Notes under the pieces: model-generated | Database searches by the model: none | What the model was told of the DNA's origin: nothing | What the model saw: only the letters and a program-made list of their open reading frames with translations | Shown: piece after piece, positions 1-7,732 of the stretch | How the letters are laid out: each line of letters begins with the position of its first letter | How positions within the stretch are numbered: position 1 is the stretch's first letter | Position numbers and translations under genes: made by a program | From: Paracoccus chinensis | Lineage (GTDB): Bacteria > Pseudomonadota > Alphaproteobacteria > Rhodobacterales > Rhodobacteraceae | Length of the DNA stretch: 64,000 nt | NCBI RefSeq assembly: GCF_900102885.1 | Contig: NZ_FNGE01000005.1 | Location: 1-64,000, forward strand | Reading direction: 5' to 3'

Positions 1-1
1 A

Positions 2-265
2 TGGTTGCTGGCAGACCGGGGCTACGATGCCAACTGGTTCAGAAATGCCCTGAAAGACAAAGGGATCACTCCCTGCATTCCGGGGCGAAAGTCCCGTGGA
101 CGGTCCGTAAAATATGACAAGCGCCGCTACAAACGCCGCAACAGGATCGAGATCATGTTTGGCCGCCTGAAAGACTGGCGGCGCATCGCCACGCGTTACG
201 ACAGATGCCCGAAGGTGTTCCTGTCCGCTATCGCACTCGCCGCAACCATCATCTTCTGGCTATGA
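2..265 (+). mobile_element. IS5-family transposase, C-terminal fragment
   Basis: This is the C-terminal part of a DDE transposase; the reading frame is already open at the window edge, so the 5' part lies outside. The last catalytic region is readable: YKRRNRIEIMFGRLK fits the Y-(2)-R-(3)-E-(6)-K signature of IS4/IS5 enzymes, giving the third acidic residue of the DDE triad. An ADRGYDAN segment near the start also suits this family. The frame closes with TGA at 263-265. The element probably ends within the next 20-30 bases, but I cannot define its terminal inverted repeat without the other end. It sits in the same low-GC island as the integrase at 819-2177. Whether the full copy upstream is intact is not visible. 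Confidence 0.85.
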
Positions 266-446
266 AACTTAACGAGTCCTGACCCTAAAGGCACCCCAAA
301 GGTCGAGTAGTTATTCCCGGCAGGTCGGTGCCAGAAAGCTAGAGCGACCTCACCAGTGACTCTCTCTGGAATAGGGAACAGAAATTGCAGAGAACTAAAA
401 TTAGCCCAGCAGAATTGCGAAAATCCTTCCTTACAATCTCGACAAC
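266..446. other. Intergenic DNA between IS fragment and small exported protein
   Basis: This stretch should hold the right end of the IS5-type element followed by host or island DNA. I see no convincing open reading frame, tRNA or hairpin. Base composition is clearly more AT-rich than the chromosome beyond 2.4 kb. Confidence 0.4.
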
Positions 447-800
447 TTAAAACTTTCGATCCACCACAACACACCCTCCCTCCTCTGACATACTAATTAC
501 GCGGAACGGCCCCACGGTGCTGTGGCGGTAGGCCCCCGTTAGTCTGTCGATTGAAATCTGTTCAGTCGGGTTGTGAGGGGTTTCCCTTGGATGATTGAGC
601 AGACAGGTTATATCATCGCATCCCGTGAAGTACTCCTTGCCCCATGCATAGCTGGCAGCGCCCGAACGGCGATCAAGTGTTATGTGAAAGGCAATCCCGC
701 TACCATCGCCGACATAGAACCCACGACAGTAAAGGTTGAGCGGATCGGCTTGCGCTGCACCACAGTACACGGCTGCTAACAAACTTAAACTTCTGAGCAT
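447..800 (-). CDS. Small exported protein of unknown function
   Basis: The 117-residue product begins with a short basic end and a hydrophobic stretch (MLRSLSLLAAVYCGAAQA) that looks like a Sec signal peptide cleaved after AQA. The mature part is about 100 residues with several cysteines (including CRGF, GCDDITC and GGC near the end), so disulfide bonding in the periplasm is plausible. I do not recognise a family. It lies downstream of the integrase on the same strand, inside the AT-richer island, and is probably horizontally acquired cargo. The antisense frame over the same bases has no supporting features. Confidence 0.6.
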   Translation of the reverse strand: MLRSLSLLAAVYCGAAQADPLNLYCRGFYVGDGSGIAFHITLDRRSGAASYAWGKEYFTGCDDITCLLNHPRETPHNPTEQISIDRLTGAYRHSTVGPFRVISMSEEGGCVVVDRKF

Positions 801-818
801 TTATGTCACTCCCATGCT

Positions 819-2177
819 TTAAATAACAATCTTAAGCATCGCGTCTTTCAGCTTGGCAAGACTGAAACCCTTACCGTAACCCTCGCTTACGCCCTGAGGC
901 TTCCACCCTCCAATTTGCTCACGAATATCTTTAGGCACCCCGGCGTCTCTGAGGCGATCCACAAAGGTGTGGCGGAAGCTATGGAGCCCTTGACCTTTCT
1001 TCGCCAGCCCGTTGTCCTTCATCCACTTGTTAAGAGCAGCGGATGCAGTATTGGCATTAAACTCCTTGCCTGAGGCTTTCGGCTGAAAGATAGGGAACAA
1101 ATTGTCGCCCTCTGTGGTCATGGCTCTCTGCGCCGCCCACAAAGCCTCCCCAACCAAGGGAACCCGTCGCTCCGACTGCTTGTTCTTGAGTCTTCTATTC
1201 TGGTTGGGGCGAATCAAGACGTGCGGAACATCGTCGGATAAGAAGACCTCATCCTTCCGTAGCCCCACAATTTCTGCCTGTCGTGCCCCGGTGTCTGATA
1301 GCAGCGAGATAGCCCAGCGCCTCTGATCATCGGTCTCCCGGCATTTCTTCTGAATAGCCCGTAGCTCCTCAGCACTATACGGTAGCCGCTCATTTGGCGG
1401 CGAAGTCTCGGCTTCCGAGATAGTAAGTCCCTCGAACGGGTTTCCCCTTTCCAGCTTTAGCTCAAACTCCCTAATAGCTGTGTCGAGAACGGGCTTTATC
1501 TGATAGACATACTTTCGGATTGTTTCGGCAGAGACACTCCTAGACCGCAGCTTGGCAACAAACTCGTTGGCGTGGCCTCGTCGAACATCAATGATGATTG
1601 CATCTCCGGTGATGCCCATGAGCAGGTCCCAAGCGCGGTCAAACTGCTGCTGACCGATCTTATTCCTTGGCCCCTTTCCTAGCTCGATGTGCTTGTCCTT
1701 GGCATCGCTGAGAGTGCGAGGGACTTGCTTCCCCATCAGCAGGTCAAGGGTAAGCCGGTTTTGGGCGCTGGGCTCCGGATGATGCTCAAAGGGCTCGTAG
1801 GGACCGCCCGTCAGTTCATCTATCAGCCGATCAATGGTGAGAGTGTCCCGATACCGCACCCCGTCTCCGGGCTTCACTCCGGCGGCCTCTAGACGTGCCA
1901 GCGCCGCCTTGGGGCTGACAGCTTCATCAGTGCCTCTCAGGTGATTGGCCCAAAGAGCATCCTGCCTGCGGGCGTGTTCATCTGCCCTCTTGGCGGCCTC
2001 TCTCTGGTCAACGGTCTGCAAGGAGAAAAACAGAACCGACTGAGGCTTTCCCGAAGCGTCTCGGTGCAAGCCTTCGCATCCAGCCTTCACGCGGCGGCGG
2101 AAGTACCAGACATTTCCTCTCTTTTGAATGTACTTAGCGGACAAGCGAAAGGCCCCTGAGTCGAACAGCAAGACCAC
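819..2177 (-). CDS. Tyrosine-type site-specific integrase
   Basis: This 452-residue phage-type integrase catalyses integration and excision of the island. The N-terminal part (about 15-80, with KYIQKRGNVWYFRRRV) resembles the arm-binding region of DUF6538-type integrases, a core-binding domain follows at about 165-245, and the catalytic domain occupies about 265-440. Catalytic residues are visible: R299 in DTGARQAE, H399 and R402 in HSFRHTF, W425 in the position often held by His, and the nucleophile Y434 in SEGYG. Initiation is probably the GTG at 2177, behind an AGAGGTGA ribosome-binding site. It lies 81 bp from the 3' end of tRNA-Ser, the usual position for an integrase that targets a tRNA gene. 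GC content is lower than in the chromosomal genes to the right. Confidence 0.92.
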   Translation of the reverse strand: MVLLFDSGAFRLSAKYIQKRGNVWYFRRRVKAGCEGLHRDASGKPQSVLFFSLQTVDQREAAKRADEHARRQDALWANHLRGTDEAVSPKAALARLEAAGVKPGDGVRYRDTLTIDRLIDELTGGPYEPFEHHPEPSAQNRLTLDLLMGKQVPRTLSDAKDKHIELGKGPRNKIGQQQFDRAWDLLMGITGDAIIIDVRRGHANEFVAKLRSRSVSAETIRKYVYQIKPVLDTAIREFELKLERGNPFEGLTISEAETSPPNERLPYSAEELRAIQKKCRETDDQRRWAISLLSDTGARQAEIVGLRKDEVFLSDDVPHVLIRPNQNRRLKNKQSERRVPLVGEALWAAQRAMTTEGDNLFPIFQPKASGKEFNANTASAALNKWMKDNGLAKKGQGLHSFRHTFVDRLRDAGVPKDIREQIGGWKPQGVSEGYGKGFSLAKLKDAMLKIVI

Positions 2178-2180
2178 AGT

Positions 2181-2201
2181 GTGTCACCTCTTGTGTCACC
2201 T
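2181..2201. repeat. Tandem 9-bp direct repeats upstream of the integrase
   Basis: GTGTCACCT occurs at 2181-2189 and again at 2193-2201, a 12-bp period, directly in front of the integrase start and between it and the tRNA. Short direct repeats here could be arm-type integrase binding sites or an autoregulatory operator; this is inference. One copy also contains the likely ribosome-binding site. Confidence 0.4.
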
Positions 2202-2258
2202 TGTGGAAGCTCAGAGATCGCTTAACCATTTGATTTCAAATAAGAAACTCAGATGATT

Positions 2259-2348
2259 TGGCGGACGGTGAGGGATTCGAACCCTCGAGACGGTTCCCCG
2301 CCTACACACTTTCCAGGCGTGCGCCTTCGACCACTCGGCCAACCGTCC
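2259..2348 (-). tRNA. tRNA-Ser (anticodon GGA), probable island attachment site
   Basis: The minus strand folds into a 90-nt class II tRNA including an encoded CCA. The 7-bp acceptor stem is GGACGGT (2348-2342) with ACCGTCC (2269-2263), the discriminator is G and CCA is at 2261-2259. The anticodon loop reads CTGGAAAGT, giving GGA, which reads UCC and UCU serine codons. A long variable arm and the T-loop GGTTCGAATCC are present. The integrase lies just beyond the 3' end, so the 3' part of this gene is the likely attachment core, restored intact by the incoming element. The other attachment copy is not in the window. Confidence 0.95.
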
Positions 2349-2386
2349 GTGGCGGGGGTTTAGCCCGCCACGGCGCGCCCTGCAAG

Positions 2387-3001
2387 TCAGAGCTTGGAGA
2401 TGCGCGCCTGCAATTCGGCCAGCTGGCGGCGGATATCCTCCGCTTCTTCGGATGCGGGCCGCGCGGAACGGGACTTGCCGTGCAACGGCGTGGGCTCGGG
2501 AGGATGGGTGTCCTCGTCCTCGTCGCGGGCGGGGCTGCTGCTGCCGGCCCAGCCGCCCATCATCGCCTTCAGGAACAGCTGCTGCTGGCGCTGCATTTCC
2601 GAAAAGCCGGGCATCGAGGCCATGGGGTGCTGCAGGGCGGTCAGCTGTTCCATCATCTTGGACTGACCGTGGCGCAGCATCTCGAAGCTGGCGGCAAGGA
2701 ACTGCGGCACGACCGACTGCGCCTGCGCGGTATAGCTGCGCACGAGGTCGGTCAGAAGGTCCACGGGCAGAACATTCTCGCCCCGGCTTTCGTGCTCGGC
2801 GATGATCTGCAGAAGATACTGGCGCGTCAGGTCGTCGCCGGACCGCAGGTCCACGATCCGCACCTCACGTCCCTCGCGGACCACCTTGGCGATCTCGTCA
2901 AGCGTGATGTAGTCGCTGGTCTCGGTATTGTAGAGCCGCCGGCTGGCATAGCGCTTGATCAGCAGCGGCTCGGGCTTCGACTTGGCGGCTTCGGCGGGCA
3001 T
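2387..3001 (-). CDS. phaR: Polyhydroxyalkanoate synthesis repressor PhaR
   Basis: PhaR is the DNA- and PHB-binding repressor that shuts off phasin expression until granules form. The 204-residue product starts with the conserved N-terminal domain (LLIKRYASRRLYNT, then ITLDEIAKVVREG and VDLRSGDDLTRQ, about residues 12-60), followed by the PHB accumulation regulatory domain and a variable C-terminal tail ending in a Glu/Arg-rich helix. I chose the ATG at 3001 because the conserved domain follows closely. An in-frame ATG at 3022 would add seven residues, but it lies inside a TGCTGCA-containing palindrome-like sequence that may be PhaR's own site. It follows phaP after a strong terminator, so it probably has its own promoter. 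Confidence 0.93.
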   Translation of the reverse strand: MPAEAAKSKPEPLLIKRYASRRLYNTETSDYITLDEIAKVVREGREVRIVDLRSGDDLTRQYLLQIIAEHESRGENVLPVDLLTDLVRSYTAQAQSVVPQFLAASFEMLRHGQSKMMEQLTALQHPMASMPGFSEMQRQQQLFLKAMMGGWAGSSSPARDEDEDTHPPEPTPLHGKSRSARPASEEAEDIRRQLAELQARISKL

Positions 3002-3014
3002 GGCGGCTTCGCTT

Positions 3015-3030
3015 TGATGCATCTGCAGCA
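3015..3030 (-). promoter_or_regulatory. Degenerate PhaR-type site at the phaR start
   Basis: On the minus strand the sequence TGCTGCAGATGCATCA resembles the TGCTGCA-N-TGCAGCA operators of phaP but has one extra central base and a mismatch. It overlaps the alternative upstream start codon. Autoregulation of phaR through such a site is an inference from similarity alone. Confidence 0.35.
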
Positions 3031-3062
3031 ATGATGGGATGGGGGCGCCGCGATTGCAAAGC

Positions 3063-3090
3063 AAAAACGCGCGCCCGTCGCGGGCGCGCG
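3063..3090 (-). terminator. Rho-independent terminator of phaP
   Basis: On the minus strand a perfect 10-bp GC-only stem (CGCGCGCCCG / CGGGCGCGCG) with a CGA loop is followed by five T residues. It lies between phaP and phaR. Confidence 0.85.
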
Positions 3091-3140
3091 CTGCGTCATG
3101 GGTCAGGAACGAGAGGCCGCGACCGGCCCCGTGGCCAAGA

Positions 3141-3614
3141 TCAGGCCTTGTCCTTGTTGCCCGGGTTCGTGACCGCATCCTGCGCCTGGCGGGCGACGTT
3201 CTGGATGTTGGTGGTCGCGGTCTGGGCCATGCGCTGGGCATCGGCCTGGGCTTCCTTGCCGGCGTTCAGCAGCAGGTCGACGGTGTCCATCTGGACCTTC
3301 TTGGCAACCTCGGCATAGGCGGCCATGTGCTCGGCGGCCAGTTCGGCAGCGGCCGAGGCGAAGTCCGACATGGCCTTGGCGTAGTCGGCGGGCTGGTCCT
3401 TCGAGGTGGTCAGCTCGCCCATGCGGGCCAGCGTGTCCTTGGCCCAGGCGGCCGAGATCTCGGTCGAACGCTCGGCGGCCTGCAGGGCCACGCGGGTCAT
3501 GCGCTCGCTCAGTTGCGCCTGGGACTTGAAGGCTTCCGTCATCGACGAGGTGTCGACGGGAAGGTTCGCCATCATGTCCTGGAACGGCTTGGTGAAGTCG
3601 GGGGTCTTGGCCAT
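3141..3614 (-). CDS. phaP: Phasin, PHB granule-coating protein
   Basis: Phasins coat the surface of PHB granules and control their number and size. The 157-residue product is almost entirely predicted helix: a short N-terminal segment (MAKTPDFTKPFQDMMANLP), long amphipathic helices rich in Ala, Glu, Gln and Lys at about 30-140, and a short polar tail, as in phasin_2-type proteins. There are no cysteines or membrane segments. An AGGAG ribosome-binding site precedes the ATG at 3614. The gene stands alone between two terminators, with its own promoter at 3659-3687 carrying a PhaR-type operator, so it should be derepressed when PhaR is titrated onto growing granules. Confidence 0.94.
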   Translation of the reverse strand: MAKTPDFTKPFQDMMANLPVDTSSMTEAFKSQAQLSERMTRVALQAAERSTEISAAWAKDTLARMGELTTSKDQPADYAKAMSDFASAAAELAAEHMAAYAEVAKKVQMDTVDLLLNAGKEAQADAQRMAQTATTNIQNVARQAQDAVTNPGNKDKA

Positions 3615-3658
3615 CGGAACTCTCCTAAAGGCAGTCAGTAGGTGGTGGAAGTGCCACT

Positions 3659-3687
3659 AGAGTAGATGCTGCAGTGCAGCATTTCAA
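3659..3687 (-). promoter_or_regulatory. phaP promoter
   Basis: Reading the minus strand, TTGAAA (3687-3682) and TACTCT (3664-3659) are separated by exactly 17 bases. This is a plausible sigma70 pair about 45 bases upstream of the start codon. The whole spacer except its last two bases is the operator at 3667-3681, which fits simple steric repression. Confidence 0.65.
3667..3681. promoter_or_regulatory. PhaR-type operator 1 (phaP)
   Basis: TGCTGCAGTGCAGCA is a perfect inverted repeat of TGCTGCA around one base. TGC-rich palindromes of this kind are the known targets of PhaR in Paracoccus and Rhodobacter. It occupies the -35/-10 spacer of the phaP promoter. Confidence 0.85.
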
Positions 3688-3695
3688 GTGGGTCA

Positions 3696-3710
3696 TGCTG
3701 CACTGCAGCA
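3696..3710. promoter_or_regulatory. PhaR-type operator 2 (phaP)
   Basis: TGCTGCACTGCAGCA is identical in both arms to operator 1 and differs only in the central base. The centres of the two sites are 29 bp apart, so a second repressor could bind upstream of the -35 box on a similar face of the helix. Confidence 0.85.
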
Positions 3711-3772
3711 AGATTGCGCAATTTTTTGCGCCTTCTGCCAACCGGACCAGGATGATGCCGGCAGGCAGAATG

Positions 3773-3802
3773 AAAAGCGGCGCGACCCGAAGGTCGCGCC
3801 GC
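3773..3802 (-). terminator. Rho-independent terminator of phaC
   Basis: On the minus strand an 11-bp perfect stem (GCGGCGCGACC / GGTCGCGCCGC) closed by a TTCG tetraloop is followed by TTTT. It starts six bases after the phaC stop codon and separates phaC from phaP transcription. Confidence 0.88.
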
Positions 3803-3807
3803 GAAGA

Positions 3808-6162
3808 TCATGCCGCCTCGTGGACATAGATGCCGGGGGCCGGAGCCAGCGAGACCTGGGGCTCGCGCGCCGGGACCATCGGTCCCGAATGCTGCGCCAG
3901 CCACTCGGCCCAGCGCGGCCACCAGCTGCCCTCGTTGTGCCGGGCGTGGCCCCGCCAGTCCTCGGGCGTGCCGCTGAAATCGGCCTGCGAGACGTAGTGC
4001 CCGTATTTCACCTTGCCCGGCGGGTTGATGATCCCGGCGATATGGCCCGATTCCGACAGGATGAAGGTGCGGTCGGCCGAGGTCATCTGCGCGATCCCCT
4101 TCCAGCTGTGATGCCAGGGCGCGATGTGGTCGCTTTCGCAGGCAATGGCGCAGACCGGCACGGTGACGTCGGACAGATGGACGCGATGGCCGAGGATCTC
4201 GAAGCCCTCGCGCGCCAGCGCATTCGCCTGGCACAGCTTGCGCAGGTATTGCGTGACCATCCGCCCCGGCAGGTTGGTGCCGTCGCCGTTCCAGAACAGC
4301 AGGTCGAAGGCGGGCGGCGTCTCGCCCAGCATGTAGCTGCGGATCGCAGGCCCCCAGATCAGGTCATTGGCCCGCAGGAAGCTGAAGGTCCGCTGCATCA
4401 GCTTGGCCGACAGGTAGCCGGTGCGCCGGACCTCGTCCTCGATCCCGCCGACGAAGTCGTCCTGCAGGAAGGTCGTGAACTCTCCCTGGTCCGAGAAGTC
4501 GGTCAGCGTGGTCAGGAAGGTCGCGGACTTCACCCGGTCGTCGCCGCGCTGCTTCAGCACGCCCAGCGTCGCCGTCAGCGTGGTGCCGCCGATGCAGTAG
4601 CCGAGGGCGTTCAGCTGCCGCTCGCCCGTCAGTTCCAGCGTCTTGTCCATCGCCTCGAGATAGGCCGCCACATAGTCATCCATGGCCACATCGGCGAAGC
4701 TTTCGTCGGGGTTCTTCCACGATACCACGAACAGCGTGTGGCCCTGTTCCACGAGCCACCGCAGCAGGCTGTTCTGCGGCTTGAGGTCCATGATGTAGTA
4801 CTTGTTGATCCACGGCGGAAAGACGATCAGCGGCGCCTTGTGCACCTGGTCCGTCAGAGGCCGGTACTGGATCAGCTCGAACATCCGGGTGCGGTGGACA
4901 ACCTCGCCCGGCGTGGTGCCGATGTTCTCGCCCACGCGGAAGGCGCTGCGGTCGGCCAGCGAGACGATCATCTCGCCGCCGCTTTCCTCGATGTCCCGGA
5001 CCAGGTTCTCGAGCCCCCGCACGAGGCTGTCGCCCTCGGTTTCCAGCGCCTTGACCAGCGCGTCGGGGTTCGTTGCCAGGAAGTTGGTGGGCGCCAGCAT
5101 GTCGATCATCTGGCGGGTGAACCAGTCCACGCGACGGCGCTCGACCTCGTTGTCGATCTGCAGGTCGGCGGTGGCCTTGCGGATCGCCTCGGCGTTGATC
5201 TGGTACTGCCGCATCACGAAGCTGTAGAAGGGGTTCGTGTGCCACAGCGGGTTCTTGAAGCGGCGGTCGGACGTGTCGCTTCCGGCGGGCGCCTGGAAGC
5301 CGTGCAGGAACGCGCCCTGGGCTTCGGCCACGTGGCGCAGCGTGTCGCCCCAGTAACGGACCTGCTGCTCGATCAGGCGCGCGGGCTGTTCGGTCGCCAG
5401 CTTCACCCAGGCCTGCGCGACCGAGCCGTAAAGCTCGGGGCCCGGCCCTTCGATCGAGGCGGCGCGCATCGGCTTGCTGGCAACCGCGCGCAGCAGGCGC
5501 TGGCTGAGGCTTTCGATCCGGGCGATGTTCTCGGCCAGCTTCTCGGTCAGGCCGGGCGCGGTCAGCGGGTTCTCATGCCCCGCGGGCGCGGTCCCCTGCC
5601 CCTCCGCAACGGGCGCAGGTGCGGGCGCTGCGGCAATCCCTTCGTCGGTCACGGTGACCGGCTCGGCGGCGGCTTCCGCCTCGGCCTCGGCCACCGCGTC
5701 GGCCAGCTCCTCGGCCGAAATCACGCCCAGACTTTCGAGGGGATTCACCTCCTCCTCGGGGATCTCGTCGGACGGCTTTGCTGCGGATGCATCCTCGTCC
5801 TGATTCCCGGCCGCGGCGGCAGGCTGCGCCTCTCCGGCGGGGGCCGGCTCCTGCGGGGGCGGCGATTCGCCGCGAGCCTCTTCCGCCTCCGAAACGGCCG
5901 CTTGCCCGTCCTCCTCCTGCGTCCCGGAGGGGGCGGAGACCGCCGCTTCGGCCAGAATCGACTCGGTCACGGAGACAGGGACATCCGATTCCAGGCTCGT
6001 GATCTCGTCGGCCAGGATGGCGTCCTCGTGCCCCGCAGCCATCACGGTCGCGCCCAAAGTTTCTGCGATTGCAGCATCAAGCTGCTGTTCCGGCTGGACA
6101 ACGTTCGAAGCTGCCGTTCGCCGCGCTTTTTCCGTCACGTCATTCTGACGTTTCTTGGCCAT
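3808..6162 (-). CDS. phaC: Class I poly(3-hydroxyalkanoate) synthase
   Basis: PhaC polymerises (R)-3-hydroxybutyryl-CoA into PHB at the granule surface. The synthase core (about residues 200-784) holds the lipase-like box GYCIGG with catalytic C523, D678 in CESDHI and H707 in SGHIAG; spacing between these matches the class I Ralstonia eutropha enzyme. The product is 784 residues, about 200 more than that enzyme. The surplus is an N-terminal region rich in Ala, Glu, Pro and Asp (about 25-195) with no recognisable domain and probably disordered. The ATG at 6162 is the first start after the divergent intergenic region. It is transcribed away from phaZ, and a terminator follows the stop codon. 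Confidence 0.95.
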   Translation of the reverse strand: MAKKRQNDVTEKARRTAASNVVQPEQQLDAAIAETLGATVMAAGHEDAILADEITSLESDVPVSVTESILAEAAVSAPSGTQEEDGQAAVSEAEEARGESPPPQEPAPAGEAQPAAAAGNQDEDASAAKPSDEIPEEEVNPLESLGVISAEELADAVAEAEAEAAAEPVTVTDEGIAAAPAPAPVAEGQGTAPAGHENPLTAPGLTEKLAENIARIESLSQRLLRAVASKPMRAASIEGPGPELYGSVAQAWVKLATEQPARLIEQQVRYWGDTLRHVAEAQGAFLHGFQAPAGSDTSDRRFKNPLWHTNPFYSFVMRQYQINAEAIRKATADLQIDNEVERRRVDWFTRQMIDMLAPTNFLATNPDALVKALETEGDSLVRGLENLVRDIEESGGEMIVSLADRSAFRVGENIGTTPGEVVHRTRMFELIQYRPLTDQVHKAPLIVFPPWINKYYIMDLKPQNSLLRWLVEQGHTLFVVSWKNPDESFADVAMDDYVAAYLEAMDKTLELTGERQLNALGYCIGGTTLTATLGVLKQRGDDRVKSATFLTTLTDFSDQGEFTTFLQDDFVGGIEDEVRRTGYLSAKLMQRTFSFLRANDLIWGPAIRSYMLGETPPAFDLLFWNGDGTNLPGRMVTQYLRKLCQANALAREGFEILGHRVHLSDVTVPVCAIACESDHIAPWHHSWKGIAQMTSADRTFILSESGHIAGIINPPGKVKYGHYVSQADFSGTPEDWRGHARHNEGSWWPRWAEWLAQHSGPMVPAREPQVSLAPAPGIYVHEAA

Positions 6163-6263
6163 GACATTGGATCCTCGCTACCCCTATTTGCATTAAAGAC
6201 CAGGTTGACGCTGATCGCAAACCCGCCTTTACGCACAGGGAATATTCCAGGGAGTTCGTGGCG

Positions 6264-7610
6264 ATGGTCTACAAAGGCGCACGGGGCATGCTGTCCTATG
6301 ACGCGATGGAAACGCTGCGTAACACGAACGAGTGGATGGGCGCCTCGGCCCGGGCCATGGCCTCCTATCCGCTGTTCGCCATGATCCCCTCGCCCTTCTT
6401 CAAGGTCATGAGCGCCTGGGGCCGCGTCACGGAACGCAGCTTCGCCCGCATGGTCATCAAGCCCGACTGGGAAATCCCGCCGATCCCCAGCGCCGACGGC
6501 CAAGACCACCTGGTCTATGTCGAGCCGGTGATCCGCCGTCCCTTTGGCAGCCTGGTCCATTTCCGCGTCGCCCGGCGCGAGCCGATGGCCCGCCGCGTCC
6601 TGCTGGTCGCGCCCATGTCCGGCCATTACGCCACCCTTCTGCGCTCTACCGTGACATCCCTGTTGCCCGATTGCGACGTGTGGGTGACGGATTGGCACAA
6701 TGCCCGCGACATTCCGGTCAGCGAGGGCAAGTTCGACGTCGAGGATTACACCCGCTATCTCGTCGACTTCATGAAGCACCTGGGACCCGACCTGCATGTG
6801 GTCGCGGTCTGTCAGCCCGCGCCGCTGGCGCTTGTCGCCACCGCCTTGCTGGCCGAGGATGAGCCCGCCGCCCAGCCCCGCACCCTGACGCTGATCGGCG
6901 GACCCATCGACCCGGATGCGGCGGCGACCGAGGTCACCGATTTCGGCAACCGCATGACGATGGGCGAGCTCGAGCACCTGTTCATCCAGCAGGTCGGCTT
7001 CAAATACCGGGGCGTGGGCCGGATGGTCTATCCGGGGCTGGCGCAGCTGACCTCGTTCATCGCCATGAACGCCGAAACCCATGCCCGTGCCTTCCGCGAC
7101 AAGATCGTCGCCGAAGCCAAAGGAGAAGGCTCCGAGGGCGACAAGCACAACAAGTTCTACGACGAATACCTCGCCGTGATGGACATGACGGCCGAGTTCT
7201 ACCTGTCCACCGTCGAGCGCGTCTTCAAGAAATGCGAGATCGCGGGCAACCGCTTCACGGTGGAAGGCCGCGCGGTCGACATCGGCAAGATCAGGGACGT
7301 CGCGGTCATGACCGTCGAGGGCGCCAACGACGACATCTCGGCGCCCGGCCAGTGCGTGGCGGCACTGAAGCTGTGCAGCGGCGTTCCCGACAAGAAGAAG
7401 GCCCAGCACCTTGAACCCGGCGCGGGGCATTACGGCATCTTTGCCGGCAAGAGCTGGCGCATCAACATCCGCCCGATGGTGCTGGACTTCATGGACGAGC
7501 ATTCGCAGCACCCCGAGCAGACCAGCCGGCCCAAGCGCCTGCGCGGCATGACCGGGCCCGGCGACACCCGCCGCGATCCGGCGGAAGAAGACAGCAAGAT
7601 CGCGGTCTGA
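6264..7610 (+). CDS. phaZ: Intracellular PHB depolymerase
   Basis: This enzyme hydrolyses native intracellular PHB granules to release 3-hydroxybutyrate. The 448-residue product carries the thiol-type catalytic triad of the PhaZ1 family: C183 in the box VAVCQPA, an Asp at 356-357 in VEGANDD and H389 in GAGHYG, at nearly the same positions as in the Ralstonia eutropha enzyme. There is no signal peptide, as expected for an intracellular depolymerase. A GTG six bases upstream is in frame, but the AGGGAG at 6249-6254 sits nine bases before the ATG at 6264, which I therefore prefer. It is divergent from phaC, so storage and mobilisation share a 101-bp control region. Confidence 0.93.
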   Translation: MVYKGARGMLSYDAMETLRNTNEWMGASARAMASYPLFAMIPSPFFKVMSAWGRVTERSFARMVIKPDWEIPPIPSADGQDHLVYVEPVIRRPFGSLVHFRVARREPMARRVLLVAPMSGHYATLLRSTVTSLLPDCDVWVTDWHNARDIPVSEGKFDVEDYTRYLVDFMKHLGPDLHVVAVCQPAPLALVATALLAEDEPAAQPRTLTLIGGPIDPDAAATEVTDFGNRMTMGELEHLFIQQVGFKYRGVGRMVYPGLAQLTSFIAMNAETHARAFRDKIVAEAKGEGSEGDKHNKFYDEYLAVMDMTAEFYLSTVERVFKKCEIAGNRFTVEGRAVDIGKIRDVAVMTVEGANDDISAPGQCVAALKLCSGVPDKKKAQHLEPGAGHYGIFAGKSWRINIRPMVLDFMDEHSQHPEQTSRPKRLRGMTGPGDTRRDPAEEDSKIAV

Positions 7611-7626
7611 TCTTTCTGCCCCTTTC

Positions 7627-7656
7627 AAAGGCCCCGGCTTCCCGCCGGGGCCTTTT
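7627..7656 (+). terminator. Rho-independent terminator of phaZ
   Basis: A stem AAAGGCCCCGGC / GCCGGGGCCTTT with a TTCCC loop and a TTTT end follows the phaZ stop codon by about 16 bases. Confidence 0.85.
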
Positions 7657-7668
7657 GCTTGCGCGGAA

Positions 7669-7685
7669 CCGCTGCAGCGCAGCGG
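7669..7685. promoter_or_regulatory. TGC-rich palindrome upstream of the stress-protein gene
   Basis: CCGCTGC and GCAGCGG form a perfect inverted repeat around AGC, 47 bp before the next start codon. The core CGCTGCAGCGCAGCG differs from the phaP operators at three of fifteen positions, one of them the variable central base. A weak PhaR site is possible, but the sequence also looks like ordinary GC-rich DNA. Confidence 0.3.
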
Positions 7686-7732
7686 GGTTGCACTTGCGAC
7701 TGTCCGCGCCACGAGGGCGCATAGGAGGACCC

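Noticed and set aside
3688..6384. Open frame of 898 codons antisense to phaC
   Set aside because: It mirrors the GC-rich third-position bias of phaC; its product has no domain, begins in the phaP operator region and runs past the phaC start.
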